A DNA stretch of 64,000 bases from Streptomyces violaceusniger Tu 4113 (GTDB lineage: Bacteria; Actinomycetota; Actinomycetes; Streptomycetales; Streptomycetaceae). Shown piece by piece: positions 55,454 through 64,000 of this stretch. The notes beneath the pieces are model-generated. The model did no database searches and was not told where the DNA came from. It saw only the letters and a list, made by a program, of their open reading frames with translations. The translations under genes were made by a program, and so were the position numbers. Position 1 is the first letter of the stretch. Every line of letters begins with the position of its first letter. The stretch is from the NCBI RefSeq assembly GCF_000147815.2, contig NC_015957.1, positions 10,593,108 through 10,657,107 on the forward strand, written 5' to 3'.

Positions 55454-55479
55454 GGAATGCCTGACCCGTAGGATCCGTT
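55454..55479 (+). promoter_or_regulatory. SigR-type promoter of trxBA
   Basis: GGAAT at 55454-55458, an 18-base spacer, then GTT at 55477-55479. This exactly matches the GGAAT-N18-GTT consensus of SigR, the thiol-stress sigma factor of Streptomyces, whose known targets include trxBA. It lies about 88 bp before the trxB start. Confidence 0.9.
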
Positions 55480-55567
55480 GGGTGGGGTGGCAGTGGAATT
55501 CCGGGGGCACCCGGAGCCGCCCGCCCAGTCAGCAGTCCGGCAGTCGGCAGAGACAAGGAAGACATCC

Positions 55568-56518
55568 GTGAGCGACGTCCGCAACGTGATCATCATCGGT
55601 TCCGGGCCCGCGGGCTATACGGCCGCGCTCTACACCGCCCGCGCTGCCTTGAAGCCGCTGGTCTTCGAAGGCTCCGTGACCGCGGGTGGTGCCCTGATGA
55701 ACACCACCGATGTGGAGAACTTCCCCGGCTTCCGGGACGGGATCATGGGCCCCGACCTGATGGACAACATGCGGGCTCAGGCCGAGCGCTTCGGCGCCGA
55801 GCTCATCCCGGACGATGTAATCGCGGTCGACCTCACCGAGCAGATCAAGACCGTCACCGACTCCGCCGGTACGGTCCACCGCGCCAAGACCGTCATCGTG
55901 ACCACCGGCTCTCAGCACCGCAAGCTGGGGCTGGCGCGCGAGGACGAGCTCTCCGGCCGCGGTGTCTCCTGGTGTGCCACCTGTGACGGGTTCTTCTTCA
56001 AGGACCAGGACATCGCCGTCATCGGCGGCGGCGACACGGCCATGGAGGAGGCGACCTTCCTGTCGCGGTTCGCCAAGTCGGTCACGGTGGTCCACCGCCG
56101 GGACACCCTGCGCGCAAGCAAGGCGATGCAGGAGCGGGCCTTCAGCGACCCGAAGATCTCGTTCGTCTGGGACAGCGCGGTCGAGGAGATCCACGGCGAC
56201 GGCAAGCTCTCCGGTCTCACCCTCCGCGATGTCAAGAAGGACGAGACCTCGGAGCTGCCGGTCACCGGACTGTTCATCGCGATCGGCCACGACCCGCGCA
56301 CCGAGCTGTTCAAGGGCCAGCTGGCCCTGGACGACGAGGGCTACCTCAAGGTGGATGCGCCCACCACCCGGACGAACCTGCCCGGTGTCTTCGCCGCGGG
56401 CGACGTCGTGGACCACACCTACCGTCAGGCGATCACCGCGGCCGGCACCGGTTGCTCGGCGGCGCTGGACGCCGAGCGGTACCTCGCCTCGCTGGGCCAG
56501 GGCGACGCCACCGTCTGA
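55568..56518 (+). CDS. trxB: thioredoxin reductase
   Basis: TrxB uses NADPH to reduce thioredoxin. The 316-residue product has the FAD fingerprint [15 protein letters not shown], the redox pair C136-A-T-C139, the NADPH site [10 protein letters not shown] and the terminal FAD motif [11 protein letters not shown] 55568 has AAGGAAG upstream. It lies 42 bp before trxA and behind a SigR promoter. Confidence 0.97.
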   Translation: MSDVRNVIIIGSGPAGYTAALYTARAALKPLVFEGSVTAGGALMNTTDVENFPGFRDGIMGPDLMDNMRAQAERFGAELIPDDVIAVDLTEQIKTVTDSAGTVHRAKTVIVTTGSQHRKLGLAREDELSGRGVSWCATCDGFFFKDQDIAVIGGGDTAMEEATFLSRFAKSVTVVHRRDTLRASKAMQERAFSDPKISFVWDSAVEEIHGDGKLSGLTLRDVKKDETSELPVTGLFIAIGHDPRTELFKGQLALDDEGYLKVDAPTTRTNLPGVFAAGDVVDHTYRQAITAAGTGCSAALDAERYLASLGQGDATV

Positions 56519-56560
56519 CTTCGCTTCCCACCCCTGCACCAACTCACTAAGGAGATTGCC

Positions 56561-56890
56561 ATGGCCGGTGCCACGGTCACCGTGACGGACGCCGACTTCG
56601 AGGAGAAGGTCCTCAAGAGCGACAAGCCGGTACTCGTCGACTTCTGGGCCGCGTGGTGCGGTCCGTGCCGCCAGATTGCCCCCTCGCTGGAGGCGATCGC
56701 GGCCGAGCACCCCGACAAGATCGTCATCGCCAAGCTCAACATTGACGAGAACCCGGCGACGGCCGCCAAGTACGGCGTGATGTCCATCCCGACGCTCAAT
56801 GTCTACCAGGGCGGCGAGGTCGCCAAGACCATCGTCGGCGCCAAGCCCAAGGCGGCCATCGAGCGCGACCTGGCCGACTTCATCGGCTGA
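56561..56890 (+). CDS. trxA: thioredoxin
   Basis: The 109-residue product has the canonical active site W32-C-G-P-C36 and the IPTL cis-Pro motif. It reduces protein disulfides in the cytosol and is recycled by TrxB. It has AAGGAG at good spacing, and a strong terminator follows. It is probably the main thioredoxin, compared with the WCPPC copy at 27.5 kb. Confidence 0.97.
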   Translation: MAGATVTVTDADFEEKVLKSDKPVLVDFWAAWCGPCRQIAPSLEAIAAEHPDKIVIAKLNIDENPATAAKYGVMSIPTLNVYQGGEVAKTIVGAKPKAAIERDLADFIG

Positions 56891-56917
56891 GCGAACCACG
56901 CCTCGCGCTGATGCGCG

Positions 56918-56945
56918 AAGGGGCTGCCCGTGAGGGCAGCCCCTT
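56918..56945 (+). terminator. trxA terminator
   Basis: AAGGGGCTGCCC at 56918-56929 pairs perfectly with GGGCAGCCCCTT at 56934-56945 across GTGA, and a T-rich tract follows. It lies 28 bp past the trxA stop. Confidence 0.9.
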
Positions 56946-56949
56946 TCGT

Positions 56950-56963
56950 GTTTCACGTGGAAC
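56950..56963. promoter_or_regulatory. degenerate parS site (one mismatch)
   Basis: GTTTCACGTGGAAC differs from the consensus at one position. It lies just after the trxA terminator and before the converging GNAT stop, outside coding sequence. ParB binding is plausible but should be weaker. Confidence 0.6.
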
Positions 56964-56966
56964 TCT

Positions 56967-57584
56967 CTACAGCGGCCGAAGCGCAGGCTCCTTCTGGACG
57001 GCGCCGAGCAGCCGGTCCAGCGCCAGCTCGACATCCTCCTTCCAGGAGATCGTCGTCCTGAGCTCAAGCCTCAGCCGGGGATAGCGCGGATGCGGCCGGA
57101 CGGTCTTGAAGCCCACGGCCAGCAGGTGATCGGCGGGCAGCACACACGCCGGTTCCTTCCAGGTGGCGTCCCCGAACGCTTCCACCGCCTTGAAGCCCCG
57201 GCGCATCAGATCCTTGGCGACGGTCTGCACCATCACCCGGCCCAGCCCCTGCCCCTGATATCCGGGCATCAGCCACGCCGTCATCAGCTGGACGGCATCC
57301 GCCGCGACCGGACTGGTCGGGAAGGCCGTGGAACGCGGCACATACGCCGGAGGCGCGTACAGCACAAAGCCCACCGGAACCTCGTCGACATAGACCACCC
57401 GGCCGCAGGACCCCCACTCCAGCAGCACGGCCGAGATCCATGCCTCCTTCTCCACCTCCGGCCGGCCAGTCCTTACGGCTGCCTCGCCGCTGACCGGATC
57501 GAGCTCCCAGAAGACACAGGCGCGACAGCGCTTGGGGATGTCCGGGAGATTGTCCAACGTGAGCGGTACGAGCCGACGCCCCAT
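56967..57584 (-). CDS. GNAT-family acetyltransferase
   Basis: The 205-residue protein has a Cys-containing N-terminus (CRACVFWE) and a GNAT core with acetyl-CoA pattern PGYQGQGLGRVMVQTV (about residues 107-122). Substrate unknown. AAGGA lies at good spacing to its ATG. It ends at the converging trxA terminator. Conservation next to parB in Streptomyces suggests a stable neighbourhood. Confidence 0.85.
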   Translation of the reverse strand: MGRRLVPLTLDNLPDIPKRCRACVFWELDPVSGEAAVRTGRPEVEKEAWISAVLLEWGSCGRVVYVDEVPVGFVLYAPPAYVPRSTAFPTSPVAADAVQLMTAWLMPGYQGQGLGRVMVQTVAKDLMRRGFKAVEAFGDATWKEPACVLPADHLLAVGFKTVRPHPRYPRLRLELRTTISWKEDVELALDRLLGAVQKEPALRPL

Positions 57585-57730
57585 GAAGCCAGTCCTTCAC
57601 TTCCGTGGCCAGCCGCGCCACGGGCGGCTGACAGCGCACTACGCTCCCTGAGCAGACTGCCGACGAAGCCGCCGACAGCTCCCAGGCCCAATCCTGTGGC
57701 CACCAGTCCGGTGCGGCTCACCGATCGCAT
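57473..57730 (-). CDS. possible small membrane protein overlapping the GNAT gene
   Basis: An 85-residue frame starts ATG at 57730 with a strong GGAGGG site seven bases upstream. It has an N-terminal hydrophobic segment TGLVATGLGLGAVGGFVGSLL (residues 6-26 in two blocks). It overlaps the GNAT start by about 112 bp in another frame, and the overlapped part lacks clear protein character. It may be translated and coupled to the GNAT gene, or be chance. Confidence 0.35.
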   Translation of the reverse strand: MRSVSRTGLVATGLGLGAVGGFVGSLLRERSALSAARGAAGHGSEGLASWGVGSYRSRWTISRTSPSAVAPVSSGSSIRSAARQP

Positions 57731-57829
57731 GGCCCTGCCCTCCACATGCGGCGCCTCCACCTGGATCCGCCCTGCCTGATCGCATCGTATCCGTGCCGAG
57801 ATTGCACCGATACCGCCCTTGGGCAAACA

Positions 57830-57866
57830 GCGGGTCGTGTTCCGACCATGTCGGAACACGACCCGC
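57830..57866 (-). terminator. parB terminator
   Basis: GCGGGTCGTGTTCCGAC at 57830-57846 pairs perfectly with GTCGGAACACGACCCGC at 57850-57866, a 17-bp stem with a three-base loop. It lies about 45 bp past the parB stop, in the 179-bp gap before the GNAT region. Confidence 0.9.
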
Positions 57867-57909
57867 CCCGCACTGCCCTTCCGTGCGGCATGGCCGCACG
57901 GACAGCGCC

Positions 57910-59052
57910 TCACTCGTCCTCGTCCTCCGCTCCGCCCTCCGAGGAGAGCGGCTGCTCCAGTACCGGCCCCTCACCGGGAGCCAGCGAGCCGAGGATCCGC
58001 TCGAGATCCTCTATCGAGGCGAACTCGACGACGATCTTTCCCTTCTTCTGACCGAGGTCGACCTTCACCCGCGTCTCGAACCGATCGGAGAGACGCGACG
58101 CCAGATCCGTGAGCGCGGGGGACACCCTCGCACCCGCCCTCGGGCTCTTGGTCTTCGTCGTACCGCCGGATCGCGATCCCATCAGGGTGACGATCTCCTC
58201 CACCGCACGCACCGAGAGCCCCTCGGCGACAATGCGATGGGCCAGCCGGTCCTGCTCCTCCGCGTCGTCCACGGACAGCAGCGCCCGCGCATGGCCCGCG
58301 GAGAGAACCCCCGCCGCCACCCTGCGCTGAACGGACGGGGAGAGCCTCAGCAGCCGCAGCGTATTGGAGACCTGCGGACGCGAGCGTCCGATGCGGTCGG
58401 CCAGTTCGTCATGCGTGCAGTTGAAGTCCTTCAGCAACTGGTCGTACGCCGCCGCCTCTTCCAGCGGGTTCAGCTGGGCCCGGTGCAGGTTCTCCAGCAG
58501 CGCGTCGAGCAGAAGCTTCTCGTCGTCGGTGGCCCGGACGATCGAGGGGATCTTCTCCAGCCCGGCCTCACGGCAGGCCCGCCAGCGGCGCTCGCCCATG
58601 ATGAGCTCATAGCGCTCCGGCGCCAACTGCCGTACGACGACGGGCTGGAGGAGACCGACCTCCTGGATCGAGGTGACCAGTTCGGCGAGCGCGTCCTCGT
58701 CGAAGACCTCACGGGGCTGTCGCGGATTGGGGGTGATGAAGTCCAGCGGCAGCTCGGCGAAGTGCGCCCCGGCCACCTCCTCCGGCATCACCGCCGGCGC
58801 GGCCTCGGGCTCCGCCTCCCGCGGTGCGGGCTCGGGCTCCTGCGGAGCGATGTGCGTCGACAGTGCGGCCACCTTGGCCGCCGCCACTCCGCGCTCCTGG
58901 GTGAGCACCGGGACCGCGGTCGGTGAGGTGGTGGCCCCGGTCGTCGTGACCGTTCCCGCCCCCGCCGAGGACGCGGCGTTGTCCGCTCCCTTCGGCGCGG
59001 GAGGGATCAGGGCACCGAGCCCACGGCCCAGTCCTCTGCGTCGCTCACTCAC
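57910..59052 (-). CDS. parB: chromosome-partitioning protein ParB
   Basis: ParB binds parS and spreads to form the segregation complex near oriC; it uses CTP. The 380-residue product has the start [15 protein letters not shown], a disordered segment, the CTPase domain with [10 protein letters not shown] and GERRWRA, the HTH region [12 protein letters not shown] and a C-terminal dimer domain. The GTG start overlaps the parA stop by four bases. All nine perfect parS sites lie within 60 kb of it. Confidence 0.96.
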   Translation of the reverse strand: MSERRRGLGRGLGALIPPAPKGADNAASSAGAGTVTTTGATTSPTAVPVLTQERGVAAAKVAALSTHIAPQEPEPAPREAEPEAAPAVMPEEVAGAHFAELPLDFITPNPRQPREVFDEDALAELVTSIQEVGLLQPVVVRQLAPERYELIMGERRWRACREAGLEKIPSIVRATDDEKLLLDALLENLHRAQLNPLEEAAAYDQLLKDFNCTHDELADRIGRSRPQVSNTLRLLRLSPSVQRRVAAGVLSAGHARALLSVDDAEEQDRLAHRIVAEGLSVRAVEEIVTLMGSRSGGTTKTKSPRAGARVSPALTDLASRLSDRFETRVKVDLGQKKGKIVVEFASIEDLERILGSLAPGEGPVLEQPLSSEGGAEDEDE

Positions 59053-60134
59053 TGAATCCCCTCCTGCATACTGTGCTGGTCGTGCTGGCTGAGCTCGGGC
59101 AAGGCATGAACGTGCTGGGCCTCGTAGTGCACCCCGACGCCTCTGAGGGCGATCTCACGGGCCGCCTCGAGATAGGAGAGCGCCCCACTCGACCCCGGGT
59201 CATAGGTGAGGACGGTCTGCCCATAGCTGGGGGCCTCGGAGATGCGCACCGATCGGGGAATGCTCGTCCGAAGCACCTCACCGCCGAAGTGGCTGCGCAC
59301 CTCGTCCGCGACCTGGGAGGCCAGCCGGGTGCGGCCGTCGTACATCGTCAGAAGGATCGTCGAGACATGGAGCTTGGGGTTGAGATGGCCCCGCACCAGA
59401 TCCACGTTCCGCAGCAGCTGCCCCAGACCCTCCAGCGCGTAGTACTCGCACTGGATCGGGATCAGCACTTCGGCACCGGCCACCAGTGCATTGACCGTCA
59501 GCAGCCCCAATGAGGGCGGGCAGTCGATCAGGATGTAGTCCAGCGGCTGCTCATATGCCTGGATGGCCCGCTCCAGCCGGCTTTCCCGGGCCACCAGAGA
59601 GACCAACTCGATCTCGGCACCGGCGAGATCGATCGTGGCCGGGGCACAGAAGAGCCCCTCCACATCCGGGACCGGCTGCACCACATCGGACAGCGGCTTG
59701 CTGTCGACCAGCACGTCATAGATCGATGGGACCTCGGCATGGTGGTCGATCCCCAGCGCCGTCGAAGCATTGCCCTGTGGGTCGAGGTCGATCACCAGCA
59801 CCCGACCACCGTGCAGGGCGAGCGAGGCGGCCAGGTTGACCGTGGTCGTGGTCTTTCCGACCCCGCCCTTCTGGTTGGCGACCACCATCACCCGGGTCTG
59901 TTCCGGCCGGGGAAGACCCTCACCGGCACGGCCCAGAGCTTCTACCGCCAGTTGAGCGGCACGGCCAATAGGGGTGTCGTCCATCGGGGGTGGCGTTTCA
60001 CGTGAAACATCCTCCCCCGGCGATTCGGTACGGGGGCCGGGGACCGGATCGGTCATCGGCCCCGCGATGTTGGCGTCGGACCGCAAGGATTCACTCTCCT
60101 CGACATCAGGCTCGCAATAAGCAGAGCCTGCCAT
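59049..60134 (-). CDS. parA: chromosome-partitioning ATPase ParA
   Basis: ParA is a Walker-type ATPase that moves ParB complexes during sporulation septation. The product has deviant Walker [15 protein letters not shown], switch [10 protein letters not shown] and [12 protein letters not shown]. The start is uncertain. ATG 60134 gives 361 residues; ATG 60191, 60056 and 59984 are alternatives, and none has a strong ribosome site. VSRET at about residues 43-47 is encoded by a parS site. It overlaps parB by four bases. Confidence 0.92.
   Translation of the reverse strand: MAGSAYCEPDVEESESLRSDANIAGPMTDPVPGPRTESPGEDVSRETPPPMDDTPIGRAAQLAVEALGRAGEGLPRPEQTRVMVVANQKGGVGKTTTTVNLAASLALHGGRVLVIDLDPQGNASTALGIDHHAEVPSIYDVLVDSKPLSDVVQPVPDVEGLFCAPATIDLAGAEIELVSLVARESRLERAIQAYEQPLDYILIDCPPSLGLLTVNALVAGAEVLIPIQCEYYALEGLGQLLRNVDLVRGHLNPKLHVSTILLTMYDGRTRLASQVADEVRSHFGGEVLRTSIPRSVRISEAPSYGQTVLTYDPGSSGALSYLEAAREIALRGVGVHYEAQHVHALPELSQHDQHSMQEGIQ
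59995..60008. promoter_or_regulatory. parS site, perfect, in parA
   Basis: Perfect GTTTCACGTGAAAC in the N-terminal extension of parA, before the ATPase domain. It could let ParB affect parAB transcription. Confidence 0.92.
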
Positions 60135-60170
60135 GCTTTTGGGGTCGTGAACCAGCGAGGTCCGTTCTCC

Positions 60171-60179
60171 TGTGGATGA
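60171..60179 (-). promoter_or_regulatory. DnaA-box-like site upstream of parA
   Basis: TGTGGATGA is the reverse of TCATCCACA, one change from TTATCCACA. It lies about 40 bp before the chosen parA start. A single degenerate box is weak evidence. Confidence 0.35.
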
Positions 60180-60262
60180 ATCCACGTTCATACGGGGTCG
60201 GCGGTCGCGGGGCGAGGCCGCCGCACGACCGCGACTGATGATTCCATGCAGCAGGGAGCGAC

Positions 60263-60276
60263 GTTTCACGTGAAAC
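60263..60276. promoter_or_regulatory. parS site, perfect, in the parA-rsmG gap
   Basis: Perfect GTTTCACGTGAAAC in the 226-bp non-coding gap between rsmG and parA, probably in or near the parAB promoter region. Confidence 0.92.
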
Positions 60277-60360
60277 ACGATGCACGGGAGCTCTCGCCGA
60301 TTGGTCGCGACACTCCGGTATGCGTAGTTTTGCCAGCTTGTATGGAGCAATACTCTCGGC

Positions 60361-61074
60361 TCAGGGCCGACGGCGCGGCGTCCGGCGAGCAGCCTTGGCC
60401 CGCTTCGCGGCGAAGCGCACACCCCCGGGGCTCTCCCCGACCTCGACCCGCACCACCGTCGAGGGCGGGTCCACCACTCCCTCACCGACATGCAGCACCG
60501 AGGCCTCCACCACACCCAGCTTGCCCAACGCGGCCCGGGCCTGCTTCAGCTCTTCCTCGGCGGTGTCGCCCTTCAGGAGCAGCATCTCGCCGTACGGGCG
60601 CAGCAGCGGAACCCCCCAGCCGGCCAGCCGGTCCAGCGGGGCCACCGCCCGAGCCGTCACCACATGCATCGGGGTCAGCTTCCCGAGGACCTCCTCGGCA
60701 CGGCCGCGCACCACCGTCACATGCTCCAGCCCCAGCAGCTCGACCACCTCCCGCAGAAAGTTCGTCCGCCGCAGCAAGGGCTCCAGAAGCGTGATCTGGA
60801 GGTCAGGGCGAGTCAGGGCGAGCGGGATACCGGGGAGCCCGGCCCCCGACCCCACATCGCAGACGGTGACCTCCTCGGGCACCACTTCGGAGAGCACGGC
60901 GCAGTTCAGCAGATGCCGCTCCCACAGCCGCGGCACCTCGCGCGGGCCGATCAGCCCGCGCGTCACTCCCACATCGGCCAGCAGCTCGCCGTAGCGCACG
61001 GCCTCCGGGAAGCGGTCACCGAATACGTCCCTTGCCTCGGGGGGCGCCGGGGGGAGCTCCGCTGCTTCCGTCAC
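60361..61074 (-). CDS. rsmG: 16S rRNA G527 methyltransferase RsmG (GidB)
   Basis: RsmG makes m7G527 in 16S rRNA; loss gives low-level streptomycin resistance and raises antibiotic production in Streptomyces. The 237-residue product has the SAM motif CDVGSGAGLPGIPLA and RAVAPLDRLAGW. A basic, disordered C-terminal tail follows. GTG 61074 has GGAAGGA upstream. A terminator separates it from jag, so it should have its own promoter. Confidence 0.95.
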   Translation of the reverse strand: MTEAAELPPAPPEARDVFGDRFPEAVRYGELLADVGVTRGLIGPREVPRLWERHLLNCAVLSEVVPEEVTVCDVGSGAGLPGIPLALTRPDLQITLLEPLLRRTNFLREVVELLGLEHVTVVRGRAEEVLGKLTPMHVVTARAVAPLDRLAGWGVPLLRPYGEMLLLKGDTAEEELKQARAALGKLGVVEASVLHVGEGVVDPPSTVVRVEVGESPGGVRFAAKRAKAARRTPRRRP

Positions 61075-61133
61075 GGGGACCGTCCTTCCGTACCGAACAC
61101 TGTGCTGAACGATGATGTAAGGCTGACAAGATT

Positions 61134-61161
61134 CGGCCCCGTCTGCGTGCAGACGGGGCCG
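61134..61161 (-). terminator. terminator after jag
   Basis: CGGCCCCGTCTGC at 61134-61146 pairs perfectly with GCAGACGGGGCCG at 61149-61161. It lies 24 bp past the jag stop and ends the rpmH-rnpA-yidD-yidC-jag operon. Confidence 0.88.
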
Positions 61162-61185
61162 TGTGGATCACGATGCGGAACCGCT

Positions 61186-61695
61186 TCAGACCGGAAGCAC
61201 GACCACGCAGCGCTGGGGCTCCTCGCCCTCGGACTCGCTGCGCAGCCCGGCGGCGGCCACAGCGTCGTGCACCACCTTCCGCTCGAAGGGCGTCATCGCC
61301 TTCAGCTTCACCGGCTGAGCGGTGCCCTTCGCCTCCTCCGCAGCCTTGGTGCCCAGCTCGGTCAGCTCGGCACGCTTACGGGCCCGGTATCCGGTGATGT
61401 CGAGCATCAGCCGGCTGCGGTCGCCGGTCTCCCGGTGCACTGCGAGGCGGGTCAGCTCCTGAAGGGCCTCCAGCACCTCACCGTCGCGACCGACCAGCTT
61501 CTGCAGATCGCGGCTGGTCGAGTCGCTGATGATCGACACCGCTGCGCGATCGGCCTCGACGTCCATGTCGATGTCGCCGTCGAGGTCCGCGATGTCCAGC
61601 AGCCCCTCGAGGTAGTCGGCCGCGATCTCCCCTTCCTGCTCAAGGCGGGAGAGGGTGTCGACACCCTCGGCGGCCGGGGTGGTGCCTTCCGTCAC
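61186..61695 (-). CDS. jag: Jag (KhpB/EloR-type) RNA-binding protein
   Basis: The 169-residue protein has an acidic Jag N-terminal part, a KH-like domain (KLVGRDGEVLEALQELTRLAV, about residues 66-86 in blocks), and an R3H domain (MTPFERKVVHDAV). Proteins of this type bind RNA and influence cell elongation. It lies 15 bp after yidC. GTG start. Confidence 0.93.
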   Translation of the reverse strand: MTEGTTPAAEGVDTLSRLEQEGEIAADYLEGLLDIADLDGDIDMDVEADRAAVSIISDSTSRDLQKLVGRDGEVLEALQELTRLAVHRETGDRSRLMLDITGYRARKRAELTELGTKAAEEAKGTAQPVKLKAMTPFERKVVHDAVAAAGLRSESEGEEPQRCVVVLPV

Positions 61696-61710
61696 GGATG
61701 GACTCCTTCG

Positions 61711-62850
61711 TTACTTCTTGGACGGGTGCTTGGGGCGCTGCTGGCCCTTGCGCTGGCCGGACTTCGCGCCACGGGAGGAGCCGGAGGCCGAGCCGCCGGC
61801 CGGCTTGCCGCCCTGCGCGCCCTTCTTCTGCCCCGCGCCCTGCTTCTCGTCGGGCTTGGCCTCAGCGGACTTCTCGGTGGAGGCCGAGGAATCCGACTGC
61901 GCGCCGGCCCTGCTGTGGCCGGTCGTGGAGCGCTGCGCCTTGGTCTGGCGCTTGGGCTGCTGACGGTTGGCGCGCGCCGTCTCGGCCGCCTCCTTCGCGA
62001 CGACCTCGGCCGGCTCCTCCTTCAGCTTGCCCTGGGCCCGCAGCCGCTCCTGGCGGGCCTTGAAGGCGATGCTGCCCGGGGTCGGGTTACGGCGGATGAC
62101 GAACATCTGCTGGCCCAGGGTCCAGACGTTGGTGGTCAGCCAGTACACGAGGACACCGACGGGGAAGTTGATGCCGAAGACGGCGAACATGACCGGGAAG
62201 ACGTACATCAGCATCTTCTGCTGCTGCATGAACGGCGTCTTCACCGTGAGGTCGACGTTCTTGGTCATCAGCTGGCGCTGGGTGAAGAACTGCGACGCCG
62301 ACATCAGGATGATCATGGTGATCGTCACGATGCGGACATCGGTCAGCGAGGCGCCGAGGGACTCGACCTTCGAGGCCGAGTCCATGAACTTCACCGACAG
62401 CGGAGCACCGAAGATATGAGCGTTACGAGCGCTGTCCAGCAGGTTCTGGTCGATGACGCCGACCGTCTTGTTGTTCGCGATGTGGTTGAGGACCTGGTAC
62501 AGCGAAATGAAGAACGGCGACTGGGCGAGGATCGGCAAGCAGCTGGAGAGCGGGTTGGTCCCCGTCTCCTTGTACAGCTTCATCATCTCTTCGGACTGAC
62601 GCTGCTTGTCGCTCTTGTAGCGCTCCTGGATCGCCTTCATCTTGGGCTGGAGCGCCTGCATGTTCCGCGTCGACTTGATCTGCTTCACAAAGAGCGGGAT
62701 CAGGCAGATACGGATCAGCACCACCAGCGAAACGATGGACAGACCCCACGCCCAGCCACTGTCTCGATCAAAAATAAGGCTGTAGAACGAGTGGAACTGG
62801 ACGATGATCCAGGAAACTACGTCATAAAGAGGACCGAGGATCGTGTCCAC
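61711..62850 (-). CDS. yidC: membrane protein insertase YidC
   Basis: YidC inserts membrane proteins alone or with SecYEG. The 379-residue product has the YidC core with [13 protein letters not shown] (hydrophilic-groove Arg) and [14 protein letters not shown], five membrane helices and a long basic Lys/Ala/Gln C-tail that may contact the ribosome. GTG start; three bases after yidD. Confidence 0.96.
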   Translation of the reverse strand: MDTILGPLYDVVSWIIVQFHSFYSLIFDRDSGWAWGLSIVSLVVLIRICLIPLFVKQIKSTRNMQALQPKMKAIQERYKSDKQRQSEEMMKLYKETGTNPLSSCLPILAQSPFFISLYQVLNHIANNKTVGVIDQNLLDSARNAHIFGAPLSVKFMDSASKVESLGASLTDVRIVTITMIILMSASQFFTQRQLMTKNVDLTVKTPFMQQQKMLMYVFPVMFAVFGINFPVGVLVYWLTTNVWTLGQQMFVIRRNPTPGSIAFKARQERLRAQGKLKEEPAEVVAKEAAETARANRQQPKRQTKAQRSTTGHSRAGAQSDSSASTEKSAEAKPDEKQGAGQKKGAQGGKPAGGSASGSSRGAKSGQRKGQQRPKHPSKK

Positions 62851-62853
62851 GAA

Positions 62854-63171
62854 TCAGGCTCCTTGGGCGTTGGGCTGGGTCTCGGGCTGTGCGGCAGGCT
62901 CCACAGTCGGATGCCCGCCGAGGCGGTTCCGCAGCCGCTGGTGCCACACCGGACGCTTCCGGGGCGGAACGTGGTCGACGCCACCGAGCGACCATGGGTT
63001 GCAGCGCAAGATGCGCCAGGCCGTCAGCGCCGTTCCTTTTACCGCGCCGTGCCGGTCAATGGCCGTGTAGCCATAGTGCGAGCACGACGGGTAGTACTTG
63101 CAGACCGGTCCCAGCATCGGGCTGATGGTCCACTGGTACAGCTTGATCAACCACAGCAGCGGGTACTTCAT
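62854..63171 (-). CDS. yidD: membrane protein insertion efficiency factor YidD
   Basis: The 105-residue product has the family start [30 protein letters not shown] (shown in blocks at about residues 5-34) and [12 protein letters not shown]. It overlaps rnpA by four bases and precedes yidC by three bases. It is a short amphipathic peripheral membrane protein that aids YidC. Confidence 0.94.
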   Translation of the reverse strand: MKYPLLWLIKLYQWTISPMLGPVCKYYPSCSHYGYTAIDRHGAVKGTALTAWRILRCNPWSLGGVDHVPPRKRPVWHQRLRNRLGGHPTVEPAAQPETQPNAQGA

Positions 63172-63551
63172 CGCGGCACCCCTCCCAGTAGCCGCTGCAC
63201 TGCCGTGTCGAGATCGCGGGCCAGCTGGTCGTGACCCGCCTCACCCGCGCCGGGCAGCGCCCGTACGACCACAAGGCTACCTGCGCCAAAACGATCGATG
63301 CGGTCCCGCATCAGATGACGCAGTCGCCGCTTCACCAGATTGCGGACGACGGCGCCGCCGACCGCCTTGCTTACGACGAAACCCGCACGCGCCGGAGGAG
63401 CACTCTCCCCTGGTGCGTGCGGGTCCGTATCACCGCTGGTGAGGCCGGTACGAAGATGCACGACAAGGAGCGGGCGACCGGCCCTGCGTCCTCGGCGTAC
63501 CGCGGCCGCGAAGTCCTCGCGCCGCCTCAGCCGATGCTCGGTAGGCAGCAC
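63168..63551 (-). CDS. rnpA: ribonuclease P protein component
   Basis: RnpA binds the RNase P RNA that matures tRNA 5' ends. The 127-residue product has [18 protein letters not shown] at the start and the RNR motif [15 protein letters not shown]. It lies 24 bp after rpmH and overlaps yidD. Confidence 0.95.
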   Translation of the reverse strand: MLPTEHRLRRREDFAAAVRRGRRAGRPLLVVHLRTGLTSGDTDPHAPGESAPPARAGFVVSKAVGGAVVRNLVKRRLRHLMRDRIDRFGAGSLVVVRALPGAGEAGHDQLARDLDTAVQRLLGGVPR

Positions 63552-63575
63552 GTCATGGACCTTGGATCAGGCTGC

Positions 63576-63713
63576 TCAGGCCGACAGGCGTCCGCGACCC
63601 TTGCTACGGCGGGACGCGAGGATCGCGCGGCCGGCACGGGTGCGCATACGCAGCCGGAAGCCGTGGGTCTTCGCGCGGCGACGGTTGTTCGGCTGGAAAG
63701 TGCGCTTGCTCAC
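63576..63713 (-). CDS. rpmH: 50S ribosomal protein L34
   Basis: The 45-residue product starts [18 protein letters not shown] after the GTG initiator and ends GRGRLSA, the complete L34. GGAG lies eight bases upstream of its start. It is the first gene of the rpmH-rnpA-yidD-yidC-jag operon, and marks the border with the dnaA/oriC region. Confidence 0.97.
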   Translation of the reverse strand: MSKRTFQPNNRRRAKTHGFRLRMRTRAGRAILASRRSKGRGRLSA

Positions 63714-64000
63714 TCGGGGGCTCCAGAAATGAATCGGATGGTGGCGGTCTATCGCTTGGCTGTCACCGTGCGCCCACGAGTAGCTCGCAATACGCCCGAG
63801 TGCACCGCTTCACGACCACAGGTCATATCGCCCGTGATCCTTGCCCATCGGAGGCAGGCGGCAGCAGCCATCGACAACTCGACCTGGTTACGGTACGCGC
63901 GGTTACGCCATCCGGTCAAACCGGTGGCCGACACCAAGACAGCGCGGTTCCCCTCCCAGCCTAGGGGCAAGGGAACGCCCGGCGACATCGCATGGCACAT
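63714..64000. other. rpmH-dnaA intergenic region (left part)
   Basis: The last 287 bp hold no credible gene. A leftward frame there has no ribosome site or known protein character. The stretch should carry the rpmH promoter, but I cannot name hexamers with confidence. No DnaA box is visible, in keeping with oriC lying beyond dnaA. Confidence 0.6.

Noticed and set aside
60490..63234. 914-residue plus-strand frame opposite rsmG-jag-yidC
   Set aside because: It spans four well-defined minus-strand genes and their terminators.
63714..64000. oriC in the final segment
   Set aside because: No DnaA boxes are visible here. In Streptomyces oriC lies between dnaA and dnaN, beyond this window.

Overview
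The window is core chromosome of a Streptomyces (or very close relative), just to one side of the replication origin. Evidence: very high GC with strong third-position GC bias, SsgA, SigM, DUF5326 and YibE/F proteins, nine perfect copies of the Streptomyces ParB site GTTTCACGTGAAAC, and the order rpmH-rnpA-yidD-yidC-jag-rsmG-parA-parB at the right end. dnaA and oriC should lie just beyond base 64000. From memory, the order matches the S. coelicolor SCO3947 to SCO3880 interval read in reverse, and the 45.4-63.7 kb part matches the Mycobacterium tuberculosis Rv3907c-Rv3924c block.

Layout. 0-3 kb: cydA-cydB-cydD cytochrome bd operon behind a Rex-type operator. 3-9.6 kb: HisC-type aminotransferase, LacI regulator with a TTA codon, metallophosphoesterase, membrane protein, DD-peptidase-like serine hydrolase. 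9.7-13.1 kb: thiC with a TPP riboswitch, divergent from a YibE/F membrane protein. 13.1-18.9 kb: ssgA (no adjacent ssgR), DUF5326, cupin, holin-like membrane protein, ptpA translationally coupled to a PLP gamma-synthase/lyase, LysR regulator with a TTA codon at position 6, NUDIX hydrolase. 18.9-22.4 kb: PPOX flavoprotein and flavohemoprotein, both with long repetitive tails. 22.8-29.2 kb: HAD hydrolase, DUF2269-like membrane protein, MarR, GNAT, serine hydrolase, MerR, thioredoxin, peptide deformylase, methyltransferase. 29.3-34.5 kb: dnaB, a cluster of DnaA boxes, MATE transporter, and the rpsF-ssb-rpsR-rplI operon. 34.8-45.5 kb: cell-envelope genes (femX, alanine-racemase-like protein, GT87 glycosyltransferase, class A PBP), PadR, inositol-phosphate synthase, MFS protein. 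45.5-57.6 kb: pcnA, then DUF6049-murJ-pseudokinase-sigM-anti-sigma-trxB-trxA, then GNAT. 57.7-63.7 kb: parB-parA-rsmG and the jag-yidC-yidD-rnpA-rpmH operon.

How it fits together. The right half joins chromosome segregation (ParAB and parS), replication (DnaB, SSB), lipid II export and its regulators (MurJ, pseudokinase, SigM), stem-peptide branching (FemX), peptidoglycan polymerisation (PBP), thiol redox control (SigR-type promoter upstream of trxBA) and protein secretion (YidC). The parS density rises toward the right end, and several sites lie inside coding sequence. I saw no mobile element, integrase, CRISPR array, tRNA or rRNA. The points most worth following are the DnaA-box cluster between dnaB and the MATE gene, paired parS sites about 42 bp apart, the split MurJ/pseudokinase arrangement, the non-canonical racemase-fold protein beside femX, the repetitive PPOX/flavohemoprotein pair, and two TTA-containing regulators.
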